The notes beneath the pieces were generated by a model that did not search any database, was not told where the DNA came from, and saw only the letters and a program-made list of their open reading frames with translations. A DNA stretch of 7,836 bases from an uncultured cyanobacterium (GTDB lineage Bacteria > Cyanobacteriota > Cyanobacteriia > PCC-6307 > Cyanobiaceae): assembly GCA_903934745.1 (NCBI GenBank), contig CAIZOZ010000162.1, positions 1 to 7,836 of the forward strand, in the 5' to 3' direction. Shown piece after piece: positions 1 to 6,188 of this stretch (positions within the stretch are counted from its first letter, which is position 1; the number at the start of each line of letters is the position of its first letter). The translations under genes were made by a program, and so were the position numbers.

Positions 1-173
1 AATCCCGGGGCGCCTTCCAGATGGCCGTGTTTGAAGACGGTGTCAGCAACCTGAAGCTCAACTGGTGGCCTGGGGCCGGCAAGCTGGAGCTGGTCGGTGA
101 TCCTGCCCAGCGGGTTGAACTGCTGCTGCGACTCCAGGCCCTGCTGGAGCAGCACCCCGATGGCGAGGCCTGA
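1..173 (+). CDS. 3' end of an unidentified protein, upstream of the ABC cassette (partial)
   Basis: An open frame enters from the left edge (first full codon at base 3) and ends at TGA 171-173, giving 56 residues. The visible tail has a short beta-like, Trp-containing stretch (NLKLNWWPGAGKLELVGDP) and a Leu-rich final helix (AQRVELLLRLQALLEQ). It overlaps the ATPase gene by 14 bp, which suggests cotranscription and perhaps translational coupling. From its position it might be expected to be the substrate-binding protein (PhnD type), but I do not recognise a PhnD C-terminus in it, so I assign no function. Reality as coding sequence is supported by the overlap and by codon choice like that of the neighbours. 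Confidence 0.6.
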   Translation, partial: SRGAFQMAVFEDGVSNLKLNWWPGAGKLELVGDPAQRVELLLRLQALLEQHPDGEA

Positions 174-933
174 GCCGGCGGTCGCTGCCCCGCTGCTGGA
201 ACTTCGGCAGATCACGGTGGCCGGTCGCGATCGGCCGCGGCTGGAGGCACTGGATTTACGCATCGACTGTGGCGAGCGGGTGGCCCTGCTGGGCCCCAGC
301 GGTGCCGGCAAAAGCACCCTGTTGGCGGTGGCCAATGGATCTCTGGTCGCCGATGCCGGTCAGCTGCTCTGGCAGGGTCTGCCGCCGGCCCGCTCCGCTC
401 GCCAGCGCCGCCGCCAGCAGGCCCGCATCGGCACCCTCTGGCAGGACCTGCGCCTGATCGAGGAGCTGAGTGTGCAGCAGAACCTCAATGCGGCCCGCCT
501 GGCGCATTGGGGCTGGCCCAGGGCCCTGCTCAATCTGCTGTTGCCGCTGGAAACTGCCGCCTGCGCCGAGGCCTTGCTCCAGATGGAGCTGGATCCGGCC
601 CTGCTCCCCCAGCCGGTCACGGCCCTCTCCGGGGGCCAGCGCCAGCGGCTGGCCATGGCCCGCCTGTTGCGCCAGCAGCCCAGCCTGCTGCTGGCCGATG
701 AACCGCTGGCCAGCCTCGATCCGCGCCTGGCCAGCCAGCTGCTGGCCCTGCTGCTGCGCCAGGCGCAGGCGCCCCGGGCCCTGGTGCTGAGCCTGCATCG
801 TCCCGATCTGCTGGTGGGTTTTGATCGGGTGATCGGCTTGCGGCAGGGCCGTCTGCTGTTCGACTGTGCAGCCGCAGCGGTGGATGGGGCCTGGCTTCGG
901 CGTCTTTATGGCAGCGAGGCGGCTCCCCTGTGA
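160..933 (+). CDS. phnC: ABC transporter ATP-binding protein, phosphonate (PhnC) type
   Basis: Cytoplasmic ATPase that would drive import through the adjoining permease. The 257-residue product has every ABC motif: Walker A GPSGAGKS (45-52), Q-loop Gln95 in GTLWQDLRL, signature LSGGQ (156-160), Walker B LLLAD with catalytic Glu181, D-loop SLD (185-187) and H-loop His213. Length fits a single-domain importer ATPase. I chose ATG 160 over the upstream GTG 97: the domain begins directly after it, the GTG extension (Cys-rich, 21 residues) overlaps deep into the upstream gene in another frame, and GGAG lies at 146-149, ten bases before ATG. The 3' end overlaps the permease start (GTGA, 930-933). 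The PhnC label rests mostly on the PhnE-like partner; sequence alone says only importer-type ABC ATPase. Substrate is not shown. Confidence 0.9.
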   Translation: MARPEPAVAAPLLELRQITVAGRDRPRLEALDLRIDCGERVALLGPSGAGKSTLLAVANGSLVADAGQLLWQGLPPARSARQRRRQQARIGTLWQDLRLIEELSVQQNLNAARLAHWGWPRALLNLLLPLETAACAEALLQMELDPALLPQPVTALSGGQRQRLAMARLLRQQPSLLLADEPLASLDPRLASQLLALLLRQAQAPRALVLSLHRPDLLVGFDRVIGLRQGRLLFDCAAAAVDGAWLRRLYGSEAAPL

Positions 934-2474
934 GGCCGGCTCCGCCGCTGCTGCTGCTGTTGCCGGCCCTGGTGCTGTTGCCGCTGCTGATCGCCCTGCC
1001 GGGGTTGCTGCATGGCGGCGGTTGGGAGCTGATTGGTCAATTCGGCGTCGCTGCGGTCACGCCATCTCTGGATCCGATCGTGCTCCAGTCGTTGCTGGCC
1101 GGCCTCGGCGTGACCGTGGCGATGGCGTTGCTGGGCTGGGGCCTCAGCCTGCTCGGTGGCCTGGTGCTGGGTTTGGCCAGTTCCCGCACGGTCTGGCGCA
1201 CGTTGTCGGGCCAGGAGTTGCCGGCGCAGCTGATCCGCCGGCTGCTGGCGGTGCCGCGCTCGATCCATGAGCTGCTCTGGGGGCTGTTGCTGTTGCAACT
1301 GCTGGGGTTACAGCCGGTGGTGGCCGTGCTGGCGATCGCTATCCCTTACGCCGCCCTTGTGGCCCGGGTTGTGAGCGATCTGCTCGATGCTCTCCCCACC
1401 GCCAATCTGGAGGCCCTGCGCGCCAGTGGCGCTCCGGCTCCCGCCGCTTTGCTGACAGCCCTGGGCCCGCCCCTGTTGCCCGGGGTGCTGAGTTACGGCG
1501 GCTATCGGCTCGAATGTGCGCTGCGCAGTGCCACCTTGCTGGGAGTGTTCGGCCTTGGCGGTCTGGGCACGGAACTGAAGCTGACTTTGCAGTCGCTCGA
1601 GTTTCACGAACTCTGGAGTGGTCTGTGGGTGCTGCTCGTGGTGATGCTGTTGCTGGAGGCTGGTGTGGGCCAGCTGCGGCGGCGCTGGTCGATGCCGCGC
1701 CGCTTGGCGCTCCACCAGGCCGGCGTGGGCCGGCGGGGGCGGGAAATGGTGGTGGCCCTTCTGGCCCTGCTGCCGCTGTTGCTGGGGTTGGGTTGGATCC
1801 TGGGGGTGGATCCGGCCGCACTCGGGCATTGGCAGCCGCTGCCGGGACTGGGATCCGGCGGTTGGCAGGCGGTGTTGAGCCTGCCTTGGTTCCAGTTGGT
1901 GGGCGGCACCCTGGTACTGACAGCTCTGGCGGCTGGCCTGGCGGTGGGCTTGGCCCCCCTGCAATTGCTGGTCGCGGCCCCCTGGCCCTGGCTGCGCCGG
2001 CTGGTGACTTGCGGCTGGGTGCTGGCTCGGCTCTGGCCGCCGCCGCTGACGCTGCTGCTGCTGTTGTTCGTGCTCAAGCCCGGTGTGATCACGGCAGCCC
2101 TGGCCCTGGGGTTGCACAACCTCGGCATTCTCGGTCGCCTGCTGCGGGAGAGCCTTGAGGATCACAACCCTGCGGCGCAGGAGGCGCTGCTGGCGGCTGG
2201 CAGTGGCCCCCGTCTGGCCCTGTTCTATGGCGGTCTGTCCGGGGTGGCCCGCTCCTACCTGGCCTATGGGGCCTATCGCAGCGATGTGATGCTGCGGGAA
2301 ACGGTGGTGGTGGGGCTGGCCGGCGCGGTGGGCCTCGGCAGTCAGATGCTGGAGAGCCTCAGCAGTTTTGCCTGGGATCAGTTGGCGGCGCTGGTGGTGG
2401 TTTATGCCCTGCTCACCCTGGCTGGCGAAGAGCTCAGTGATCGGCTGCGCCGCCGTTTGCTGCAGCGGGCCTGA
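930..2474 (+). CDS. phnE: ABC transporter permease, two fused PhnE-like domains
   Basis: Inner-membrane channel subunit of 514 residues, very rich in Leu, with many hydrophobic segments. It is a tandem duplication of a PhnE-like permease. The first half carries the EAA loop at E161 (EALRASGA, with G179 following) and the PhnE-type end motif RSATLLGVFGLGGLG (199-213). The second half repeats these at E418 (EALLAAGS) and RETVVVGLAGAVGLG (456-470). Each EAA loop is preceded by the family pattern of a hydrophobic run and a small-residue helix (LAIAIPYAALVARV; LALGLHNLGILGRL). A single PhnE is usually near 260-290 residues, so one chain here would form the whole channel. GTG 930 overlaps the ATPase stop by four bases, with GAGG at 916-919 as a likely ribosome site. 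Substrate could be phosphonate, phosphite, phosphate or another small anion. Confidence 0.88.
   Translation: MRPAPPLLLLLPALVLLPLLIALPGLLHGGGWELIGQFGVAAVTPSLDPIVLQSLLAGLGVTVAMALLGWGLSLLGGLVLGLASSRTVWRTLSGQELPAQLIRRLLAVPRSIHELLWGLLLLQLLGLQPVVAVLAIAIPYAALVARVVSDLLDALPTANLEALRASGAPAPAALLTALGPPLLPGVLSYGGYRLECALRSATLLGVFGLGGLGTELKLTLQSLEFHELWSGLWVLLVVMLLLEAGVGQLRRRWSMPRRLALHQAGVGRRGREMVVALLALLPLLLGLGWILGVDPAALGHWQPLPGLGSGGWQAVLSLPWFQLVGGTLVLTALAAGLAVGLAPLQLLVAAPWPWLRRLVTCGWVLARLWPPPLTLLLLLFVLKPGVITAALALGLHNLGILGRLLRESLEDHNPAAQEALLAAGSGPRLALFYGGLSGVARSYLAYGAYRSDVMLRETVVVGLAGAVGLGSQMLESLSSFAWDQLAALVVVYALLTLAGEELSDRLRRRLLQRA
1332..1339. repeat. HIP1 palindrome GCGATCGC
   Basis: An exact copy of the highly iterated palindrome that is over-represented in many cyanobacterial genomes, lying inside the permease gene. 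It supports a cyanobacterial source, weakly on its own because GC-rich DNA contains it by chance. Confidence 0.6.
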
Positions 2475-2485
2475 CGGGGAGCTGC

Positions 2486-2896
2486 TCAGGTGGTGAGGGC
2501 ACCGGAGTGGTTGAGGTACTGCTTGATATAGCGACGGGTTTTGACTGAAGAATCAACAAAACGCAGACCTGCCTTGCTGCTCATCGCTAGAGAAGTCACC
2601 CAGCGCACGCTGGCGGCAAAGGACACCTTGAGCTGGATGTCGTCATGCCAGACCTCAATCCGCACTTGGTCTGCTGGCTTCAGGGGCAATTGGCCGGTGC
2701 GAATCACACAGCAGCCACCCTCACTGATGTTATGAAGTGTGACGTAAATACTTTGCTTGTCGGGCAACGTCATCCGGGCCGGCGTTCCGGCTGGCATGCG
2801 ACTGCGCTCAGAGCTTCTGGGGGATCGGCCATCAGCTGCAGCTTCAGGTTCGGTCTCTGCTGGCTGCCCGGATCGAGCTGGGTTGGATGTGGCCAC
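2486..2896 (-). CDS. PilZ-domain protein (putative c-di-GMP binding)
   Basis: A 136-residue cytoplasmic protein. After a polar, probably disordered N-terminus (1-26, rich in Ala, Glu, Ser, Pro) come the two c-di-GMP contact motifs of PilZ domains: RxxxR at R27-R31 (RSSER) and NxSxxG at N56-G61 (NISEGG), 24 residues apart. Later landmarks of the fold follow: VRWV (97-100) and AGLRF (109-113). The C-terminus ends in a basic Tyr-rich helix (KTRRYIKQYLNH). It is a stand-alone PilZ with no output domain, so it would act on a partner protein. Start is GTG 2896: an in-frame TGA lies 21 bases upstream, and the next Met (34) is already past RxxxR. A GGTGG element precedes the GTG at long spacing. It converges on the permease gene, 11 bp away, and its role cannot be inferred from neighbours. 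Confidence 0.85.
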   Translation of the reverse strand: MATSNPARSGQPAETEPEAAADGRSPRSSERSRMPAGTPARMTLPDKQSIYVTLHNISEGGCCVIRTGQLPLKPADQVRIEVWHDDIQLKVSFAASVRWVTSLAMSSKAGLRFVDSSVKTRRYIKQYLNHSGALTT

Positions 2897-3020
2897 GGGC
2901 TGTATTTCGCCACCTTTTCAGTATCCATAGCACGACCTGGCTCAGCTCTGTACCCTTCCCCTGGCTGGTCGTTGCGCCTGCCCTGATGTTGGCGACGCTC
3001 CATCGGGCTCCATGGCAAGC

Positions 3021-3046
3021 AAAAGGGCTCTGCCTAGACAGAGCCC
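3021..3046 (-). terminator. Intrinsic terminator of the twin-CX3C gene
   Basis: Read on the minus strand, GGGCTCTG (3046-3039), loop TCTAGG and CAGAGCCC (3032-3025) form a perfect 8-bp GC-rich stem followed at once by TTTT (3024-3021). It lies 49 bp beyond the stop of the Cys-rich gene and before the PilZ gene, so those two genes are probably separate transcripts. A second, weaker hairpin (CCCACG 3071-3076 with CGTGGG 3089-3094, 12-base loop) sits between the stop and the terminator. Confidence 0.78.
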
Positions 3047-3095
3047 CAAGTGCGCTTTCGGCAGCTGACCCCCACGGCTCAGAATCGGCGTGGGA

Positions 3096-3299
3096 TCAAC
3101 TTTGCTCCCTGAGGGTTTCTGTGCAGGTGGTGATGCACTCGCCATCGTCCAGTGAACAGGTGGTGATGCACTCGAAGTAGGCCTCGACCGCATCCATTGA
3201 TTGATGCTTTTCGTTCCTGAGCAGGGTGTTGGAATCAAACGGTAATTGGGTATTCATGCCCAAGGAGTGCTCGAAGGAGTTCGCCGTCCAGGTGCCCAT
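3096..3299 (-). CDS. Small protein with twin CX3C motif, function unknown
   Basis: A 67-residue product with a polar N-terminal half and a Cys-rich C-terminal half. Residues 43-48 (ECITTC) recur exactly at 54-59, an 11-residue tandem duplication: C44, C48, C55 and C59 (CX3C-x6-CX3C). Within one helix, or a helical hairpin bent at DDGE, the four Cys could face one side and make disulfides or bind a metal; that is inference. At DNA level the repeat is an exact 18-mer (3124-3141 and 3157-3174). No signal peptide or membrane segment is seen. ATG 3299 is the longest canonical start; ATG 3257 (residue 15) and ATG 3197 (residue 35, directly before the Cys region) are alternatives. AGGAG lies about 18 bases before ATG 3299, which is far. 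Its own terminator follows. I recall similar short ECITTC-type proteins in picocyanobacteria, without a known function. Confidence 0.75.
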   Translation of the reverse strand: MGTWTANSFEHSLGMNTQLPFDSNTLLRNEKHQSMDAVEAYFECITTCSLDDGECITTCTETLREQS

Positions 3300-3733
3300 G
3301 GCGCTCTTGATGTGGTGGTCTCCTGACCGTACGATGAATCGTTGTTTTCGATCACGGATTGAGCAAGAATGCTCAGTGTTTTGTGTTGAACCATGAAGCC
3401 CTGGCTTCGCTCGACGCTTGCGGTGTGCCCCCGGTGTGCGTCGCCTTGGCGGGTCTGGAGCTGAAGTGTTGATCCGTGACGTTGGTTCTTGAACGTGATC
3501 CGCTCCGGCGAGGCTCGTTGGCGAAGGGTTGGCTTTGAAGGCCTCTCAATTGCTGTGTCTCGTTCCCCTGTGTCGCGTTTGGTCCGGTCCCGGCAAGCCA
3601 TGACGGGCGACACCGCGGCACCGGCTCGCCGTGGCTGGGTCAGGCCTGGCCTGGCTGGCTGCTGTGCCCGGCGTCATCGATGGCGAAGGGGCGTCTTGGT
3701 TTTCGGCCCAATCCCTGAGCCCGCCGCCAGCCC
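3300..3733. other. Intergenic segment without a convincing gene
   Basis: This 434-bp stretch holds several open frames, but their translations are Arg-, Ser- and Pro-rich, lack hydrophobic cores or motifs, and overlap each other on both strands. The left part should hold the promoter and leader of the minus-strand Cys gene. The right part should hold the promoter of the small membrane gene that starts at 3734. The only structure I can name is the inverted repeat at 3360-3375. No tRNA-like or known sRNA motif was recognised. Confidence 0.55.
3360..3375. repeat. Inverted repeat TGAGCA-N4-TGCTCA
   Basis: Two perfect 6-bp arms (3360-3365 and 3370-3375) separated by AGAA. It lies about 60 bp upstream of the ATG of the minus-strand Cys gene, where an operator or promoter would be expected. 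Read on the + strand it is followed by a partly T-rich run (GTGTTTTG), so a weak terminator-like hairpin is an alternative. Confidence 0.4.
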
Positions 3734-3898
3734 ATGAGCTCGCTGCTTTCCGTTTTGGTCCTGGTGCTGATGAGCCTTCTGGTGGCGCTGGTGGCCCGGG
3801 CCCTTGCTGGCGGAGCGGTTGCTGTCACCTTGTTCCTCACGCTGCTGCTGGGGGGCGGCGCGGTGATGGCGATTAACAGCCGCTCAGGCCGCCCTTGA
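3734..3898 (+). CDS. 54-residue two-helix membrane protein, function unknown
   Basis: ATG 3734 opens a frame of 54 residues ending at TGA 3896-3898. It begins MSSLLSVLVLVLMSLLVALV (helix 1, about residues 3-21), has a short basic turn (ARALAGG, 21-27), a second hydrophobic segment (about 28-47) and a polar basic tail (NSRSGRP). This helix-turn-helix pattern and the CTG/GTG/GCC codon style match real genes nearby, unlike the overlapping frames. No clear ribosome site is visible. It lies directly upstream of the Fur box and probable feoA promoter; its stop codon overlaps the candidate -35 box. A tie to iron uptake is only positional. A chance hydrophobic frame in GC-rich, CTG-rich DNA is the main alternative. 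Confidence 0.55.
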   Translation: MSSLLSVLVLVLMSLLVALVARALAGGAVAVTLFLTLLLGGGAVMAINSRSGRP

Positions 3899-3924
3899 GC
3901 CGGGCCGCCGCCTGGCTTTAAGAT
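3895..3924 (+). promoter_or_regulatory. Candidate feoAB promoter
   Basis: TTGAGC (3895-3900) and TAAGAT (3919-3924) each match four of six bases of the sigma-70 -35 and -10 consensus, with an 18-base spacer. The -10 element overlaps the Fur box, which is the usual geometry for repression. The transcription start would fall near 3931. GATAAT (3922-3927) is a better -10 match but with a 21-base spacer. Confidence 0.45.
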
Positions 3925-3940
3925 AATGAGCATCATTCGC
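3922..3940 (+). promoter_or_regulatory. Fur box upstream of feoAB
   Basis: GATAATGAGCATCATTCGC matches the classical 19-bp Fur consensus GATAATGATAATCATTATC at 15 of 19 positions by eye, and contains the perfect inverted repeat AATGA (3925-3929) / TCATT (3933-3937). It sits between the small membrane gene and feoA, over the candidate -10 element. Fur with Fe(II) is known to repress feo operons in many bacteria, so this site predicts induction of feoAB under iron limitation. Confidence 0.85.
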
Positions 3941-4020
3941 AATAAGTCGCCCTGGCTGCTCTCGCTGTTCCGTCCCCTGCCAGCCGGCGGCTGGTTGATC
4001 TGGTCGCCGGTGAAATCGCC

Positions 4021-4230
4021 ATGGTCACAGCGCTGGCGGTGGAGCCGGGGCTGCGGCATCGCCTGGAGGCTCTCGGGATCAAGCCCGGTCAGCAGCTGAA
4101 AGTCCTGCGGCGCGGCTGGTGGTCGGGGCCGATCCATCTGCGGGTCGGCATGACGGAGCTGATGCTGCGCCGGATCGATGCCGCCCGCATCCAGGTGTTC
4201 AGCGCCGATCCCGGCCGGGTGGCCCGATGA
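4021..4230 (+). CDS. feoA: Ferrous iron transport protein A (N-terminus probably extends upstream)
   Basis: FeoA is a small cytoplasmic SH3-like protein that supports FeoB. From ATG 4021 the product has 69 residues, with family landmarks HRLEALGIKPGQQLKVL (13-29), the GPIHLRVG strand (36-43), and LRRIDAARIQV at the end. The typical first strand, L-x-x-L-x-x-G-x-x-x-x-V, is also encoded, but upstream of the ATG: in frame from 3991 one reads LVDLVAGEIA directly before MVTAL. Between the in-frame stop TAA 3943 and 4021 there is no ATG, GTG or TTG. The real start is therefore probably a non-canonical codon (CTG 3952 or 3991 are candidates), or the protein is N-terminally shortened. I give the canonical ATG as the conservative start. 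The stop overlaps feoB in ATGA. Confidence 0.85.
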   Translation: MVTALAVEPGLRHRLEALGIKPGQQLKVLRRGWWSGPIHLRVGMTELMLRRIDAARIQVFSADPGRVAR

Positions 4231-6080
4231 CCCATTGTCTCGATTCCGCCGGGGTGGCGCCGGTGTCCGGCCAGGCCATGGTGGCCGTGGTGGGAATGCC
4301 CAACACGGGCAAATCCACGCTCTTCTCCCAACTCACGGCCGCCCATGCCCATATCGGCAACTGGCCGGGGTTGACGGTGGATCTGCTGCAAGCGGAGCTG
4401 AATCTCGAGGGTCGCCGCGTTCAGCTGGTCGATCTACCGGGCATCTACGACCTGCGGGGCCACTCTGAAGATGAGGCGGTGGTGCGTCGCTTCCTGGAGT
4501 CCACCCCGGTGGATCTGGTGGTGATCATCCTCAATGCCTCGCAGATCGATCGTCAGCTCAGGCTGGCCCTGCAGGTGCGGCAGTTGGGGTTACCGGCCCT
4601 GGTGTTGTTGAACATGGCCGATGAGGCCAGGCGTTTCGGTGTCGGTATCGATCTCGATGAGCTGGCCCGTCGGCTGGAGCTGCCGGTGCTGCTGATCAGC
4701 GCCAAGTACCGCCAGGGACTGGGTCTGGCCCGCCATGCCATCGCCAAGGCGCTGGCGGCTTCGCCGCCTGGCACTGGATGCCCGGTGCTGGATCTGGAGG
4801 CAAGGCTGGCCGCCGCGGATGGCGCTCTGGCCGCAGTCATGGACCCGATCCTGCAGGCTGCCGTGACGTTCCCGGCCCAGTGGCGCGACGCCCTGACCCG
4901 TCGGCTGGATCGCTGGTTGTTGCATCCCCTGCTGGGTCTGCCGATTTTCTTGCTGGTGATGGCCCTGATGTTTCAGGCCATCTACGCCCTGGGCGTGCCG
5001 ATGCAGCAAGCCCTCAGTGCCCTGATCGACCATTTCAGTCGCTTTGTGCTGACCCCTGCCTTGGCGAGTTGGCCGCCCTTTCTGAGTGCGTTCATCACCG
5101 ATGGCCTGGTGTTGGGGATCGGCACCGTCAGCGCCTTTCTGCCGGTGATCTTCCTGTTCTTTCTCGCCATGGGCGTGGTGGAGGACAGCGGTTATCTCTC
5201 GCGTGCCGCCTTCCTGATGGATGCCTTCATGGAGCGGCTCGGGCTTGATGGCCGCAGCTTTGTGCTGTCGCTGATGGGCTTCGGCTGCAACGTGCCGGCG
5301 ATTCTCGGCACCCGGGTGATGCGATCGAGTGGATTGCGGCTGCTTTCGATGCTGATCATTCCTTTCTCGCTCTGTTCAGCCCGTCTGAATGTTTTTCTGT
5401 TCATGGCGTCGGTGTTCTTCTCGCCGCGCCAGGGCGCCCTGGTGATCTTCGCGCTCTACCTGCTCAGTTTTGGGGCGGCGATTTTGACGGCCCTGTTGTT
5501 CAAGGGACGCTTTGCCAGTGAGGAGTCCCTCGTGCTGGAGCTGCCCCCTTACCGCCTGCCGACCCTTCCCCAGATCTGGCGTCGGGCCTGGGCGGAGGTG
5601 CGTCATTTCTGGTTCTGGGCCCGCCGCTTCATCATCTTTGGAGTGGTGGGCATCTGGTTGTTGAACAACCTGCCTTTCGGTGTTGCCCCCGCCTCGGCCC
5701 AGTCCCTCTCCGGTCAGCTGGGAGAGCTGCTGCAGCCGCTGCTGGCGCCGATCGGCATCAATCCCAGGCTCACGGTGGCCCTGGTGTTCGGCTTCATCGC
5801 CAAGGAGATTGTGCTCGGAGGCCTGGCGGTGATCTACGGGCAAACGGCCAGCAGCACTGCCCTCGGCCAGGCCCTGGTCGGCGAGGTGAGCTGGGTGCAG
5901 GCGGTGAGTTTCATGCTGTTCACCCTGCTCTACACCCCTTGCCTTTCCACGGTGGCGGTGATTCGCACGGAGTCGAAACGACTTGGCTTCACCCTGTTCT
6001 CCGTGCTCTGGTCCCTGGTGCTGGCCTGGCTGGTCAGTTTCTGCTTCTACCAATTGGCCTGGCTGGTGGGCTGGCGCTGA
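4227..6080 (+). CDS. feoB: Ferrous iron transporter B, GTP-dependent inner-membrane Fe(II) importer
   Basis: FeoB moves Fe(II) across the cytoplasmic membrane using an N-terminal G protein. The 617-residue product has G1 GMPNTGKS (23-30), G2 Thr50 in NWPGLT, G3 DLPG (69-72), G4 NMAD (129-132) and G5 SAK (158-160). A helical linker follows to about 230, then many membrane segments with the family motifs GCNVPAI (353-359), SLCSARLNVF (381-390, Cys383), AKEIVLGG (525-532) and YTPCLSTVAVIRTE (569-582, Cys572). It is shorter than E. coli FeoB (773 residues). G1 has Met where many FeoB have Asn (GNPN). ATG 4227, overlapping the feoA stop by four bases, is preferred over ATG 4119, whose Arg/Pro-rich extension is feoA read in another frame. 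About 18 residues precede the G domain. No feoC follows. Confidence 0.96.
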   Translation: MTHCLDSAGVAPVSGQAMVAVVGMPNTGKSTLFSQLTAAHAHIGNWPGLTVDLLQAELNLEGRRVQLVDLPGIYDLRGHSEDEAVVRRFLESTPVDLVVIILNASQIDRQLRLALQVRQLGLPALVLLNMADEARRFGVGIDLDELARRLELPVLLISAKYRQGLGLARHAIAKALAASPPGTGCPVLDLEARLAAADGALAAVMDPILQAAVTFPAQWRDALTRRLDRWLLHPLLGLPIFLLVMALMFQAIYALGVPMQQALSALIDHFSRFVLTPALASWPPFLSAFITDGLVLGIGTVSAFLPVIFLFFLAMGVVEDSGYLSRAAFLMDAFMERLGLDGRSFVLSLMGFGCNVPAILGTRVMRSSGLRLLSMLIIPFSLCSARLNVFLFMASVFFSPRQGALVIFALYLLSFGAAILTALLFKGRFASEESLVLELPPYRLPTLPQIWRRAWAEVRHFWFWARRFIIFGVVGIWLLNNLPFGVAPASAQSLSGQLGELLQPLLAPIGINPRLTVALVFGFIAKEIVLGGLAVIYGQTASSTALGQALVGEVSWVQAVSFMLFTLLYTPCLSTVAVIRTESKRLGFTLFSVLWSLVLAWLVSFCFYQLAWLVGWR

Positions 6081-6110
6081 GCCAGCTGTGGTGCGCCATC
6101 GATCCGAGTC

Positions 6111-6142
6111 TTGACACGCATGGCCCTCTCGTCGCCGAGAAT
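6111..6142 (+). promoter_or_regulatory. Weak candidate promoter for the porin gene
   Basis: A perfect TTGACA (6111-6116) lies 30 bp past feoB. The best -10 is GAGAAT (6137-6142, four of six), but the 20-base spacer is long. If used, the porin would have a leader of about 130 bases and be expressed apart from feoAB. No terminator is seen after feoB, so readthrough is equally possible. Confidence 0.3.
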
Positions 6143-6188
6143 TTGGCGTGGGTTGGTTGTTCAGAGGTTCCCCTGGCCCTGCCGGTTT

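Noticed and set aside
97..159. GTG 97 as start of the ABC ATPase
   Set aside because: Adds a Cys/Ser-rich 21-residue stretch unlike ABC proteins, lies deep inside the upstream gene, and ATG 160 has a GGAG at suitable spacing.
1308..2165. 285-codon minus-strand open frame inside the permease gene
   Set aside because: Extremely Gln- and His-rich mirror of Leu codons of the permease; no family features.
3025..3046. The same hairpin as a plus-strand terminator
   Set aside because: On the plus strand it is followed by CAAGTGCG with no T-run; the T-run is only on the minus strand.
2942..3238. 98-codon minus-strand frame over the terminator and the Cys gene
   Set aside because: Reads through the hairpin terminator and is an out-of-frame shadow of the Cys gene.
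3254..3621. Minus-strand open frames of 119 and 82 codons upstream of the Cys gene
   Set aside because: Overlapping each other, Arg/Ser/Thr-rich, with no motif or conserved-looking core; codon pattern unlike neighbours.
3300..3733. A tRNA or a known cyanobacterial sRNA (Yfr type) in the intergenic segment
   Set aside because: No T-loop GTTCRA context with acceptor pairing and no Yfr1-like ACTCCTCACAC element found by eye.
3489..3876. Plus-strand open frames of 82 and 81 codons before the small membrane gene
   Set aside because: Arg-, Pro- and Gly-rich translations without structure; the second overlaps the more credible 54-residue frame.
4119..4226. ATG 4119 as start of feoB
   Set aside because: The extra 36 residues are feoA read in another frame; ATG 4227 gives the standard ATGA coupling and a normal G-domain position.
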